Shown in pieces: positions 10,596-21,009 of a DNA stretch of 64,000 nucleotides. How positions within the stretch are numbered: the stretch's first letter is position 1; every line of letters begins with the position of its first letter. Source of the stretch: Adenophora triphylla var. japonica (taxonomy: Eukaryota > Streptophyta > Magnoliopsida > Asterales > Campanulaceae); contig JAFEMH010002079.1 in NCBI GenBank assembly GCA_022495995.1, positions 310,001-374,000 of the forward strand, given 5' to 3'. The position numbers and the translations under genes were made by a program. The notes below the pieces were generated by a model that made no database searches, was not told where the DNA came from, and saw only the letters and a list, made by a program, of their open reading frames with translations.

Positions 10596-11994
10596 TGTAA
10601 GTACCCCAATCTGGATCACCCCCTTTCAAACACACGGGAAACACCGCAGACTCATCACCGCAGTCTCGGAGACCTCTGGCACTCAAAACCCTCTCAAAAC
10701 CCTCTCAAACCCCCAACCAAACCAAGGGAGGAGCCTTTCTGGGATAAAAAGGGACAAAAGGACCTTTTGGGAATTTTCGAAATCGAAAAAGCAATTAAGG
10801 TCCGTACGGACCTCTTTGTTTCAATGATTACTAAATCCCCTTAAAGTCCACAATATTCCCTCAAATCCGGGAAAATGATTACTTCCTGCGAGTTGGTCCG
10901 TACGGACCTCTTTGCATGCAAGATGGTCCGTACGGACCTTATTGCTCGAGGAACACCATCATTCGAATATTCACCATCATTGCGAGATTCCCTCAAATCG
11001 AGGAAATCCAAAATTACGGATAACCAAGAAGGTCCGTACGGACCTCTTTACTCCGAAATTTTTACTATAAATAGAGGGCTGCCCCTCCTCATTTTCATAC
11101 ACCTCCCTCTTCTCTCTTCCTCCCTTAGCCTTTTGGCTCCCCTCTAAGTCCTCTCGAGGCACTCCCGGCCCCTTTCGGATCCTTCGAGGCCTTCCGAGCT
11201 CCCTTGTGGTGCTCAGAAGCCTCCCGAGCGCTCCCGAGACGGCTCCCGCGCTGCCCGAGGCACTCTCGAGGTACTCGAGGCCCCTCGTGGTACTCCGAGG
11301 CCTTGCACTGGTCTTTCCACGGTGTCCGGCTCTTTCCGAGTCAAACCGACGATCCCAAACCACGCCGAAACTGCGAGTGACTCCTGCCACCACAACGCAC
11401 GCCGAACCTCTGCCCGAGTGATCCCGACGATCCCCACGCACGCCGAACCTGCCCGAACGCAGCCTACAACCTCAACTCACGCCGAAACTCGCCCGCGGAC
11501 AACCGGTCCCTCCCGAAGCAACCCCGATCCGTAGGAACGCTACTCCGACCTCAAACACCATTCCCCGGCGGAAGAAGACGGACACGAACCAACATTGGTA
11601 AGGCTTCCTTCCTACACTATTTCAATACATTTCCATACATAGCATACAATGTAGATATCCGATACTGACATGAATTTTTAAAAGCACACACACACACCTG
11701 ACATTTAAAGGATATTAGGGGTATCCGAAAGACTCGTTTACGAGGCTACTCGGAGTGAGCTCTAATATTCTAATATTCTCTTCCTAGGGAGTCATCGACC
11801 TCAGAACTCAAAATCTCATCACACAAAAACGAGTTTAAAATTATCTTTAAGCGATGCCCTTTTCAATGTTTTGGGCTTAATAAAAACGGCGTGGCGACTC
11901 TACAAAAACAAAAACGGCGAGACTAAACCGCTCCAACGCGAAAGATGCCGGATCTGCAGGGTCGCGAAGCCTTTCTCGGATCCGGGTAATTTCG
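10596..11994 (+). repeat. 5' LTR of Tat-1
   Basis: It starts TGTAAGTACCCC and ends ...GGGTAATTTCG, where the 3' copy ends TTTCA. About 1399 bp. It contains four GGTCCGTACGGACC palindromes, a TATA box and a pyrimidine-rich likely start region. It differs from the 3' LTR by many short indels as well as substitutions. Confidence 0.92.
10799..11073 (+). promoter_or_regulatory. Tat-1 5' LTR promoter: four GGTCCGTACGGACC sites plus TATA box
   Basis: Perfect 14-bp palindromes lie at 10799-10812, 10895-10908, 10925-10938 and 11031-11044, each followed by CTCTTT or CTTATT. A TATA box (TATAAATA, 11066-11073) starts 22 bp after the last palindrome, followed by a C/T-rich tract. The same arrangement is kept in the 3' LTR and in the Tat-2 LTR, so it is conserved between copies. 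Binding-site function is inferred from symmetry, number and position. Confidence 0.7.
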
Positions 11995-13139
11995 GTTGGC
12001 GACTCATTGGGAAGTTTTTGTTTTAAAAACTTTTAAACAAAACAAAAGATTTTTAAAACAATGATGAGGGTCAAACTTTCATTTTACCCCTTCCTTTAAC
12101 TGTTGTGTGTGTGTGCACGTGCTTCGTTTTTATTTTACAAAAAAAAATAAAAATACAAAAAAATGCATCAATATACATACATGTGCATACATTTAAAATT
12201 CTTCAAAAACTCTGTTTTACTCGTAAAAGGAATTTTAGAGACCGCACACTACGCGCCTTCTTGCCTCGGTTACACCGCACCTTACGCCTTGCTTCTTGCC
12301 TCGGATACGCACACTTCTGACCCTTAACCCGGAGTGGTCTCGGTTGTAGTCCGTTTGGTCTTCCTAGGCCTCGTGGGCGCGCACGGGATCATTCCAAACA
12401 TCCCATCCTAGCCAAGCGTCAACCACACGTTTGAGTCTTGAGTCACACTCTGTCCGGACTCGATTGGTTTTACCCGGTCAGGTGTCATACGGCTGGATAC
12501 ATATACCATGTCGGCCATTTTAAGTCAAGGCTCGGAACTCAAGATCCCTTGCGCAAGCAAAGCGATGAAAGGTCATGCTAAAATCTTGACTGATCTTGAT
12601 TTCCGAAGCTACACCCAGACGATGTTAGTCCGGATATACATCCATGCTTGCGTGACACCATGTCATCACGCCTTTGATACGTCGGCCGTGACGATATGAC
12701 CCGGCCAACGCCTAACGTCACGGATCCCTTGCGCAAGCAAGCAAGAGAAGGTCATGCCGAACTCTTGACTGATCTTGACTCGGTGGCGGCTCGGTTCACT
12801 ATTCACATGGCTAACGCATCAAAACGAACATGACAGGCTCGGTCCTTAGGTTCGATTTTTCTTTTAGGCCGGTGGAAACCGCTTGCACTATAGGACCCTC
12901 GCACAGAAATTTGTCCACCTGGGATGTCGAAATACGGGTGCAAAACGAGGGGCTTATAGCCGCACGAGATGGTCTCCTGACCCAGGATCTAGCATAGTTG
13001 CGAAAAACAAGAGCAATCTTTACCAACCTACCTAGGATTCTGAGAAAATACTGTTTTAAGTAAATTAAAACAACAAAAAAAAATCAAAAATAAAAGAAAC
13101 GGAAACCGCATGCCACGTGAGCTTTCCCCTTTTATCCCG
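11995..13139 (+). other. Tat-1 primer site and leader
   Basis: The primer site TTGGCGACTCATTGGGAA begins near 11996. The Tat-2 counterpart reads TTTGGCGACTCTGCTGGGGA, the type reported for Ogre/Tat elements (from memory, tRNA-Arg). The rest is leader alignable by eye with 47253-48420. It includes two copies of a phrase around GATCCCTTGCGCAAGCAA (near 12543 and 12723). I see no ORF I would support. Confidence 0.7.
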
Positions 13140-13149
13140 TTAGGCCATT

Positions 13150-15110
13150 CCCATGTCTAAACCTTGCCCGTCACCCCCTCCGGTGAACCGAGAGTGGTTG
13201 AGAATACACGGAAGCCGCCTTTTCGATATCGAGGTCGCGGGGTCCGATAGCCACTTCCGGTTCAACGGTCCGCACCGTCCGATACTCCCCATGACGGGAT
13301 CAACGGATAACGGTGAGGGAAACGGAACCCCGCCACTAAGGAACCTCCCGGACAATGGAGGAGGTGCTTTGCGAGCCTCCGAAACCATCAAGAAGCGCCA
13401 AGAGGAACGGCAAGCTGGATCGTCGACACCTTGCGTCTTCGAGGAACAGAGTTGCGGTTCCCCCGGCCCGACGGAACCTTTGTTCTCATAGAGGACGAAG
13501 ATATACCGGCTCCCCGGTTTCTCAAAGCTATCGGCGGAGTCCCGCCTCCGCCAAGCTACGAGATCCCGGCAACGCAAAGCGGCTCTCGCTCAAAGCTCCC
13601 CTCGGGCGTCGGTCAGCGGCTCAGGCATGCCCGCCTCGGCCACGGTTAGTTTCCCGGCTCTGCACATCAAGCTCGGTACCAACGGCACACATACGTGCTG
13701 CTCCGCGAGATCCCAATGCATCTCGGTATCCCCCGGATTCAATCCTTTGCCTCTATACGAGCCTCGCAACCACAATCAAAGTCCCCATTCTTACCGGGGA
13801 CGGGCATCCGAGCGGATATCCCGACATCTCAAGCTTGCCACTGCTAGTACGCCCAATTGGGGCTAACGAATCGTTTCCCCGGTTCCCAAACACAACCCTT
13901 AGCGGACCTGGCAATCACGCCCTCAACTTCAACACCCCGGGGTATGGGTTGGTATACACTCAACTACCTCCCCAAGACTCCCGAATGGCGATCCCATCGG
14001 CCAATCCACCTCCATCTTCGGTGTCCGTCCACAAAACGGTAACCCACCTCGAGACAGTGATCCCCACATGGCTGGGCGATTGAACAAATGAAAGACATGC
14101 AAGGCAAGCTAGCTAGTTCTCGGAAGGACTCCCTCACGCCTGCGATCCGAACAAAGTGGTCCCTCTCCCTCCAAAGTTCGGGATGCCGGAAATGGAAAAG
14201 TTTGACGGAACAGAATGCCCAAAACCCACATCGACACCTACGTCACGGGTATGAGAGCGAAGAGGCAACCCCTCAGCGGATGGCGAGATCATTTTCGGCA
14301 TTCCCTCAAATCCACAACACTAAGGTGGTTCCTCAATGTGAAGGCGGAAAACCGCTCCACGTGGGATCGGATCGGTGAAATCTTCTGGAGAAGTACCGCG
14401 CCAATCTTGAATGGGAAACAAACCGCCATGACACTGCAAGCCACCGAACAAAGGATGATGAACCGGTGGGCGAATTCTACAAAAGATGGGCTGGAAGCTA
14501 AGCGAGATAATGGATCCACTTTCCAAAGAAGAGCGAGATGGACATCTTCCATTCTGCCTCAAGCCATCTTTGAGAACCTTGATCGGCCACCATTTCTATC
14601 CGGATCTCCGTGCCATGGTCAACGCCGGGACAAAATTTGAAAAGACCCCGAGTCTTCAAAAGGCAACAAAGAACCCCGCCTCATCTTACCGCTATCGAAC
14701 AAACACAGCAACTTCAACTCCCCGCCCGACCAAAGGAAAGGAAGCGGCGGAACGATGCACTACATTCGGAACGGAGCTCGGGTAAACCGCGATCAAAGCG
14801 GCCCCGAAGAATAACAACCCCCTCGCTTCCAGGTTCCGGCATTTAGATAACTGGAAATGCCCTTGGGTCAAGTATTTGAAGCTTTGGTGAAGCGAAATCT
14901 TCTCAAACCACTCGAGAATTTCCAACCGAAGACCCTCAAACCCAACATGGATATGAGCAAACCTTTGCGCCTTCCACAACTACCCCGGCCACACCACCGA
15001 CAATTGCTTCGTACTCAGCGAGGTGGTCCGGGGGCTCATTGAGGAGGAAAATTGGAACGCCCTCGTGGTCCCGATACCATCGGAAATCCATTCCCACGGA
15101 ACGACGGGGT
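13150..15110 (+). pseudogene. Tat-1 gag, frameshifted
   Basis: Gag is spread over several frames. The N-terminal region lies at 13153-13490. The capsid core follows at about 14150-14640, with phrases such as KTHIDTYVTGMRA, LRWFLNVKAE and DRIGEIF, and then HHFYPDLRAMVNAGTKFEK. A Tat-type zinc-knuckle-like motif CAFHNYPGHTTDNC is at 14966-15007. The order and motifs match gag of Tat/Ogre elements. Numerous indels mean no continuous product. This gag core has no visible counterpart in Tat-2. Confidence 0.8.
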
Positions 15111-15384
15111 AAACTCAATAGCCTTTGATGAAACTCCAAGCGAGAGCGGACTCCCTGCAATTTCGAAACCGTCGGCATCTTTGTCCCGCTATGGCCCAGG
15201 AGCGTGAAACAAGAGTCAAAAGGTCTCGTGGCCAGGGAATTCCGACAAGAACGCCCGAGGGCAGCTGTCTCCCTACGATCTTTGCCCCGGCCAGAGGCAT
15301 ACGAATGGATGGATCGAACGTTCCCCGAGGAAGGGCGAGTCAGCGGTAGCACGGGAAGCGGTTTAGCCTTCGCGAGACGATGAC

Positions 15385-15822
15385 TTGCCAATATGTGAGA
15401 ATCGGCACAACGAAGCCCTCCTCGTCCTCATAAAGATAGAGATGTTCTTCCTCCCGAACGTCTTGATTGATAACGGCTCCTTGATCGACATCATCGCTTT
15501 AAGCACATTGAAACGACTCCGCATCGGCCGTTCTACGATAAGGCCTTCACCTCGGGTGTCCGAGCCTACGACTCATTTGCCACGACCAATCGTAGGAGTC
15601 ATCAATTTGAGGATCCAATTCGACGTACAAGCGGAGTCGGTAGAGTTCCAAGTCGTGGAAATCAAACCAACCTTCTGCTTTGTTGGGACGGCCTTGGATA
15701 CATCGGATGAAAGCGGTATCATCTACTCTTCACCAATGCGTGAAATTCATCAATGCCAATGGAGCGATCGAAGTGATCCGCGGAAGCGGTGCGATAGCAA
15801 GTGCTTGGCCGGCAAGCTATGA
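15385..15822 (+). pseudogene. Tat-1 protease fragment
   Basis: The open frame encodes VLIDNGSLIDIIALSTLKRL, the aspartic protease motif with Asp-Asn-Gly, which Tat elements often have instead of Asp-Ser/Thr-Gly. It then continues to a beta-rich segment alignable with 49630-50127 of Tat-2. The frame is lost after about 15700. Confidence 0.7.
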
Positions 15823-16965
15823 CCCGAAGAAGGTCCCGACATGACCGAATACTCTTCTCCGAGATGATTCTCCTACCCTGTCCGCTACGAAGTGGATCCT
15901 TACATCCACGCTCTAAGCCGCGACAGTGGAAATCGAAGAACTCGTAGGTCGGGATGACAACTACGACATATGCGGCGTGAAGAATGCTTGAGAGAGGATC
16001 GAAGATGGATGCCCTAATGGAGATTGATCGAGGAGTAGACCACTTACTTCGCCGAAAACCCTCTTGCAAGCGGCTCATCACCGATCCCCGATACAAGACA
16101 ACCCTCTAGCCGACACTCTCGGATCTTACGGGGACGGCCATCACGGCTTAGTTCAATTGACATTCCGGTGTCCAGGCACAGACGAACAATGGCGCAACCT
16201 CCTCGAAGGCTTAATCGGGGAAGGAGATATAGCATGTCCGCTCGAATCGGACATTGTAAACGTCGTCAGCAAAGATCCCGAGATAAAGAAGCGGATTCTA
16301 TGAAAGTGATCAACATCGGCAAGAATCCACTCCGAATCGGCGAATGCTTCGCCCTCCTAGAAGTAGCCCTCGGCGACTTCTATCATCAAAAACCCCCAAG
16401 GGTGGTGGCAACACTAATGGAGGGACATCATCGGGAGCGGCCAAAAACCTCCGCGATACGGTTTGAAATCGAACCGCATGCAAGCTACTTTCCGGGACTC
16501 GTACGAGGAAGATTGGCCACCGAACCGGCACCGCTCCCTCTAGAGCTACGGCCATCCGAGAGTAATGAAGCCTGGTCCAATCCCTCGTCGCCTATAGTCT
16601 AGCTTCGAGTCTTGTTGTACGGTATTCACATCTTTTGAGTCTTTTGACGGCCTTACGCCCGACGATTGTGAATCTTTGATCAACAATGTACAGTCTTCAC
16701 GCTTTCAATAAAAGGTCCGACCTTCCTAAAAAAAAATCATTCCATTGCAAATGATGATATTAACTAATCAAAACAAGTTAATAACAATTCATCTATACAA
16801 AAGACAAACACATTAATTAAATAAATGCATCAAGCAAACATTTAAGCATGTTGTCAAACGAGAGAAAAACCGGGCCCAAGTTTGCTGAGAAGGTTTTAAT
16901 CACAACGATTTGCAAGATTCTTTGAAGAGCGAAAGAGACGCAAGTCCGATGCCATTTCCGGCACA
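15823..16965 (+). other. Tat-1 decayed protease-RT linker up to the deletion point
   Basis: Only short broken frames occur here. The segment from about 16850 (CATGTTGTCAAACGAGAGAAA) matches Tat-2 from about 51365, just before RT. The match stops at about 16965 and resumes with sequence equivalent to Tat-2 at about 53437. An A-run and AT-rich sequence lie at 16725-16830. Confidence 0.6.
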
Positions 16966-18263
16966 AACCAGATTTTCCAATACCTCAAGAGCGGAAACCA
17001 CCTTCATGAACAAGGAAGACCCACACGCGAAGGGATCAAAACCAAGAGCATCATGGCCCTAAAACGCCTCGCCTCTCACTTCGTCATCCTCGGGGACATG
17101 TTATACAAGAAACGCTACCATGGGCCACTCCTACGCTGCGTCAGCCAAGAAGAAGCAGACAAATTCATGAATGAAGTCCACACTGGGGCTTGCGGTCCCC
17201 ACATGAACGCCGAGCCACGATGCAAATCATTCTCGGGATGGGCTACTCTTGGATCTCCATGGAGCGGATTGCATCCACTTTGTCAGAAGGCTGCGACAAG
17301 TGCCAGCGGTTCTCCAACCTCAATCATCTACCGCCCCACGATCTCTCTTGCATGACTACACCTTGGCCCTTTGCCACTTGGGGAATTGACGTCATCGGGA
17401 AAATCGCTCCGCCGAGCGACAACGGTCGCGAGTTCATCTTAGTAGCCATCGACTACTTCACCAAATGGGTCGAAGCCAAGTCCTAAGGTACTCACCTCCA
17501 AGAAGGTCGCGCATTTCCTCAAGGAAAACATCATCTGCCGATACGGCATCCCAAATGAGGTCATATCAGGCAACGGCTCACACTTCGAAGGGGGAATTCG
17601 ACGAGGCTGCTGGTGAATTCAAGATCACACGTCACAAATCTTCTCCCTACCGGCCCACAAACAAACGGCGCCGTGGAAGCGGCAAACAAAACCCTCGAAC
17701 GGATCATCAGAAAAATGACCACCGAGGACGAGATTGGCGAGAAGCTGCACCTTGCACTTTGGGGCTACCGCACATCGGTCGGAAACGACCACGGGAGAAA
17801 CCCCATTTGCCACGACATACGGGATGGAAGCAGTCCTTCCCATCGAGCTAGAAATTCCCTCACTCAGAGTCTTTGTGGAAAATGACATCAACGAAGTCGA
17901 ATGGCTCGGCCAGACATGACGAATTGGCTCTGCTAGACGAGCGACGACTAAAGGCCATGGAACACGTCAGGAGCCTATCAAAGCGGGATGGCTAGAGCTT
18001 TCGACAAGAAAGTCAAATCCCGAGACATCGGGGAAGGTGACCTTGTACTCAAAGAAAAGCCTCCCGCTCGAACCAACCCATTGGGAAAATGGGAACCCAC
18101 ATGGATCGGCCCTTTCGTGGTTCAAAAGATCTTCTCCGGAGGCGCCATGAAGGCGACAGACCTAGACGGCAATCCCTTCATGAATCCGGTCAACGGAAGC
18201 AAACTTCGCGAGATACTTCGCACTGAAGAAGAACAAGCGTGCATCTCTTGGCACTCCATGTAG
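16966..18263 (+). pseudogene. Tat-1 integrase, after an RT/RNase H deletion
   Basis: Integrase pieces are read in shifting frames: SHFVILGDMLYKKRYHGP, the Cys pair in CDKCQRFSN, the first catalytic Asp in WGIDVIGKI (near 17390), FTKWVEAKS, and GAVEAANKTLERII with the catalytic Glu kept (17676-17678). The second catalytic Asp is lost: the codon at 17569-17571 is GGC (Gly) where Tat-2 has Asp. The C-terminal part (17988-18263: MARAFDKKVKSRDIGEGDLV, WEPTWIGPFVV) stays open. RT, RNase H and archaeal-type RNase H, about 1.95 kb in Tat-2, are absent upstream. Confidence 0.85.
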
Positions 18264-19012
18264 TGTCGAACTACGCGGACTGAGCCCTCTAGTCAGGAAA
18301 CGTAGGCAACCTTAATTGGTCCGGTCTAAAAATACACAAAAAAGTCAAAAGTTTGAATGTCAATCAAGACCTCCATCAAGCTACGCCCTTTTCAAGAACA
18401 CGCCCCAGCGGTCACCTTGACCAAGTCAAACGACGGCGGCAACATCAAAGGACATCCGAGGGTCACTCAGCATCAAATGACTAACTCACGTACGCTTCCC
18501 GAGCCGGGGGCTTGTCTTTGCCTTCACGCGCTTCAAAAAAAAAAAAAAAAAAAAAAGAAAGAGAGCTCGAGCAAGGGCTCACAAAAAAAAAAAAAAAAAA
18601 ACAAAAGAAGCTCGAGCGAAGGCTGCGAAATTGAGGTCAAGAGCCCGACGCCGACAAGAGGCAAGGAAGCTACGAAAAGACCGTCAAAACGACTTGTCAA
18701 GGGAGCATTCAACCTCTCGGCCAAGCACAAGGCCTCGGCAAAGGGGATTGCCGTCGGGGCCCAGGCTTCGGTCCGCGGATGCAACGAGAAAAGTCAGATG
18801 GACGCCGACAAAGTGCACAACGAAGCAAAGGCAAACAAAAGATCTTGCGTCTCGACAAAGCTTTAAAAGTAAATCACAAATCACTAACGGTTACAACATT
18901 TCTTGATGAGTTCAAGCACGGTCTACTCTCAAGTTCACAACATGCTAAAAGACTGACTTAATACATTTAACAAATAATGTGTTTGCAATGCAATGAATGG
19001 ATACCTAGGAGG
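18264..19012 (+). other. Tat-1 post-pol spacer with A-runs and a GAACTACG...ACGTAGG motif
   Basis: No gene is supported. GAACTACG (near 18269) and ACGTAGG (near 18301) flank a short segment, repeated in Tat-2 near 54724-54766. A-runs lie at about 18535-18556 and 18583-18602. The stretch ends at the stop codon of the first antisense gene. Confidence 0.55.
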
Positions 19013-20513
19013 TCATTCCGCGCCATCTGCGCTTGTCCCCTCGCCATTCTTTCCTTTCTTCCCTCGTCCCGGCGAGTCTTCTTTCGCTCACGTGAACCAA
19101 CTCTGCGTCTCTCGGTCAGAGATCGGGGGTCCTCCCAGTAGAGTCAAATAATCCGGTAGCTCTCGGGGCTTCATTCGCCGTGCTTCGGCTCGGATCTCCT
19201 CCTGCCCAGTACAGCCAAGAGGACCTCTCCCTGTCGGTCGGTCAACTCTAGTCTCGTAGTCAAACAAAGCGTCTCCGTCACATCGAAGGGTCGGACCAGG
19301 CTTCGGAACTCCTAAGGCAATAGCTACTACGGCAGCGGGTCCCAGAATCGCTACACGCACGCTCTCCCAAGACCACTTGGGACTGCCCAACATGTTGCTC
19401 ATACCGGGCCGGATGCGAGTCGTCAACACGACGCTCCCAGACGTCTAAGGAGTACCGCGGGAGGGAAGCGGAATACTTCCATACCCTCGAGAAAATACAA
19501 AGGCACTGAAGGCTGCCATACAAAGAGGAACTACTTCCGCGATAGCAAGGTCATCCCGGCCAACAAAGGCTCTGCTTCATCCCAAGCTGCCGGGAAACAA
19601 GCGACGGAATATAGAAGGAGGACCAAGACAAACCTGGAACTCGACAACGTAGGACCCTTCTGCAGATCCTCACTGGTCTCGATCCTCCGGTGCGGAACCC
19701 ACCGGCGAATCGATGCGTACCAAGTGTGCCATCCATCTCTCCCGGGCGGGTGATCCATATCCGACACAAGGTCGGCGAGCAAATGACCACGGGCTAAACG
19801 ACGTCGGAGCCTCGGGCATGGCTTGGAGTCTCTCTCGCGGCCACAAGGTGAGCAAAGCGGGGCTTCCCTCTCATAAAAACGATCCCCGGTCGCCGGACGG
19901 TCGATACCATGAAGAGTCTCCCCCGGCACCAACGGGACAATATCTTCTCCGGCTCTGCGGTGCCCTACCACATCTAGCAAAGCGCCATCACAAATGCCGA
20001 GGCCGGACGGAAAAGCGTCGCCATCACGCAGAGGCAAATGCGTCCCAAGAGACATCACTCTCGTCATCGGCCATGAACCGCTCAGGCGGCTTCGAAATGT
20101 CGATATGACCCGAATCAAGGATCATGCCTGCACTTCTTCCAACGAAGTGCGAAGAAAGTCTGCAAGCTTCACGCTCGCGGCAACGCCACCAATCGAAAGG
20201 AAGCGAGATGGCCTCCACCTCAGGTCCTCCAATCAAAGCTCGAAAATCCTCAAAAGTGGGCACCATTTCATTGTAGGAGAAACGGTACACATGCCTCCTA
20301 ACATCCCAGAACTTCGCGGCGGCCGCAACAAATCCCAATCGGGAACCGACTCCTTAAAAGACCAAAGCCAGAGCAAAGACGAAACCTTACCTCGAAAGCC
20401 CGTCTACGATGCCTCATACGGCGCCGCATCCACGTTTTCAAGCTGCTCGAGGAAGTGTGCTTGCCTCTCTGCGAAAGCCTCGGCAAAATTCTAGGGACGT
20501 ACGAAGAATCCAT
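19013..20513 (-). pseudogene. Tat-1 antisense gene 2 (DUF7745-like), spliced, broken
   Basis: It is read on the - strand. Exon 1 is 20513-20391: 41 codons starting MDSSYVPRIL and ending ...RAF-Glu at GAG/GTAAGG. The main exon starts within the following 60 bases or so and carries KFWDVRRHVYRFSYNEMVPT and FEDFRALIGGPEVEA, then LQAMPEAPTSFSPWSF. It ends TSADGAE with stop at 19013-19015. The FWD...RF...PT.EDF pattern resembles plant proteins annotated DUF7745 (name from memory), common in mobile elements. Several frameshifts are present. The homologous frame in Tat-2 (55404-56138 and upstream) is far cleaner, which supports the reading direction. Function is unknown. Confidence 0.75.
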
Positions 20514-21009
20514 GGCAAAAATGGAGGTTCCTAGAGAAAATGGGGAAGAAAGCTCGAAAATGGTGCAAATGGGGAAATGAGGAAGAACCGGACACTGGAA
20601 AGCATTTATGTCCTTCCCAAAAGCAAGGTTGGTCCGTACGGACCTCTTTGCATGCTAAGTATGTCCGTACGGACCTCCTTGCAAAGCAGAACCCATTTCC
20701 CCGACAAACGGTACAAAAGCCCTTGTCCTCGGCAAAACCTTGCTCCAAAGCGCCCAAACAGGCCAAAGCCATTCTGACAAACAAACACTACCCACAAACA
20801 CACTCTCGGCTCACGTGGCATGCACAAAAATAAAAAATAATAATAGCAACAATTTCTAGGACAAATCCAGGGAATCACAAAAATGACATTACATCTTAAA
20901 ATAAAAATCTTTGTTTGCCGTGCAAATACATGTGTTTTATTACAGTACCCATAAATGTCTGTTGCTAAACAAAAAAAGAGGGATATGAAAAGAGGAAAGC
21001 AAATGAATA
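20514..21009 (-). promoter_or_regulatory. Spacer and putative promoter of antisense gene 2
   Basis: The palindrome GGTCCGTACGGACC at 20631-20644 and a one-mismatch copy TGTCCGTACGGACC at 20662-20675 lie 118-150 bp upstream of the antisense start. On the - strand a TATA-like CATAAATG (20603-20610) follows the first palindrome after 20 bp. This is almost the palindrome-TATA spacing in the LTRs (21 bp). The trailing CTCTTTGC lies on the + strand, so the element is inverted relative to the gene. Promoter role is inferred. Confidence 0.5.

Noticed and set aside
10799..11044. Regularly spaced palindromes look superficially like a CRISPR array
   Set aside because: Spacers are unequal and conserved between copies of the element, there are no cas genes, and the context is an LTR of a plant retrotransposon.
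11205..11540. Overlapping ORFs in the C/G-rich part of the Tat LTRs (also 27165-27640 and 46213-46800)
   Set aside because: The frames are not conserved among the three LTR copies because of indels, so they are compositional.
18535..18602. Two long A-runs as poly(A) tails of LINE or SINE insertions
   Set aside because: They sit inside a spacer that aligns with the Tat-2 equivalent (which has shorter A-runs), and no target duplication is seen. They are expanded internal runs.
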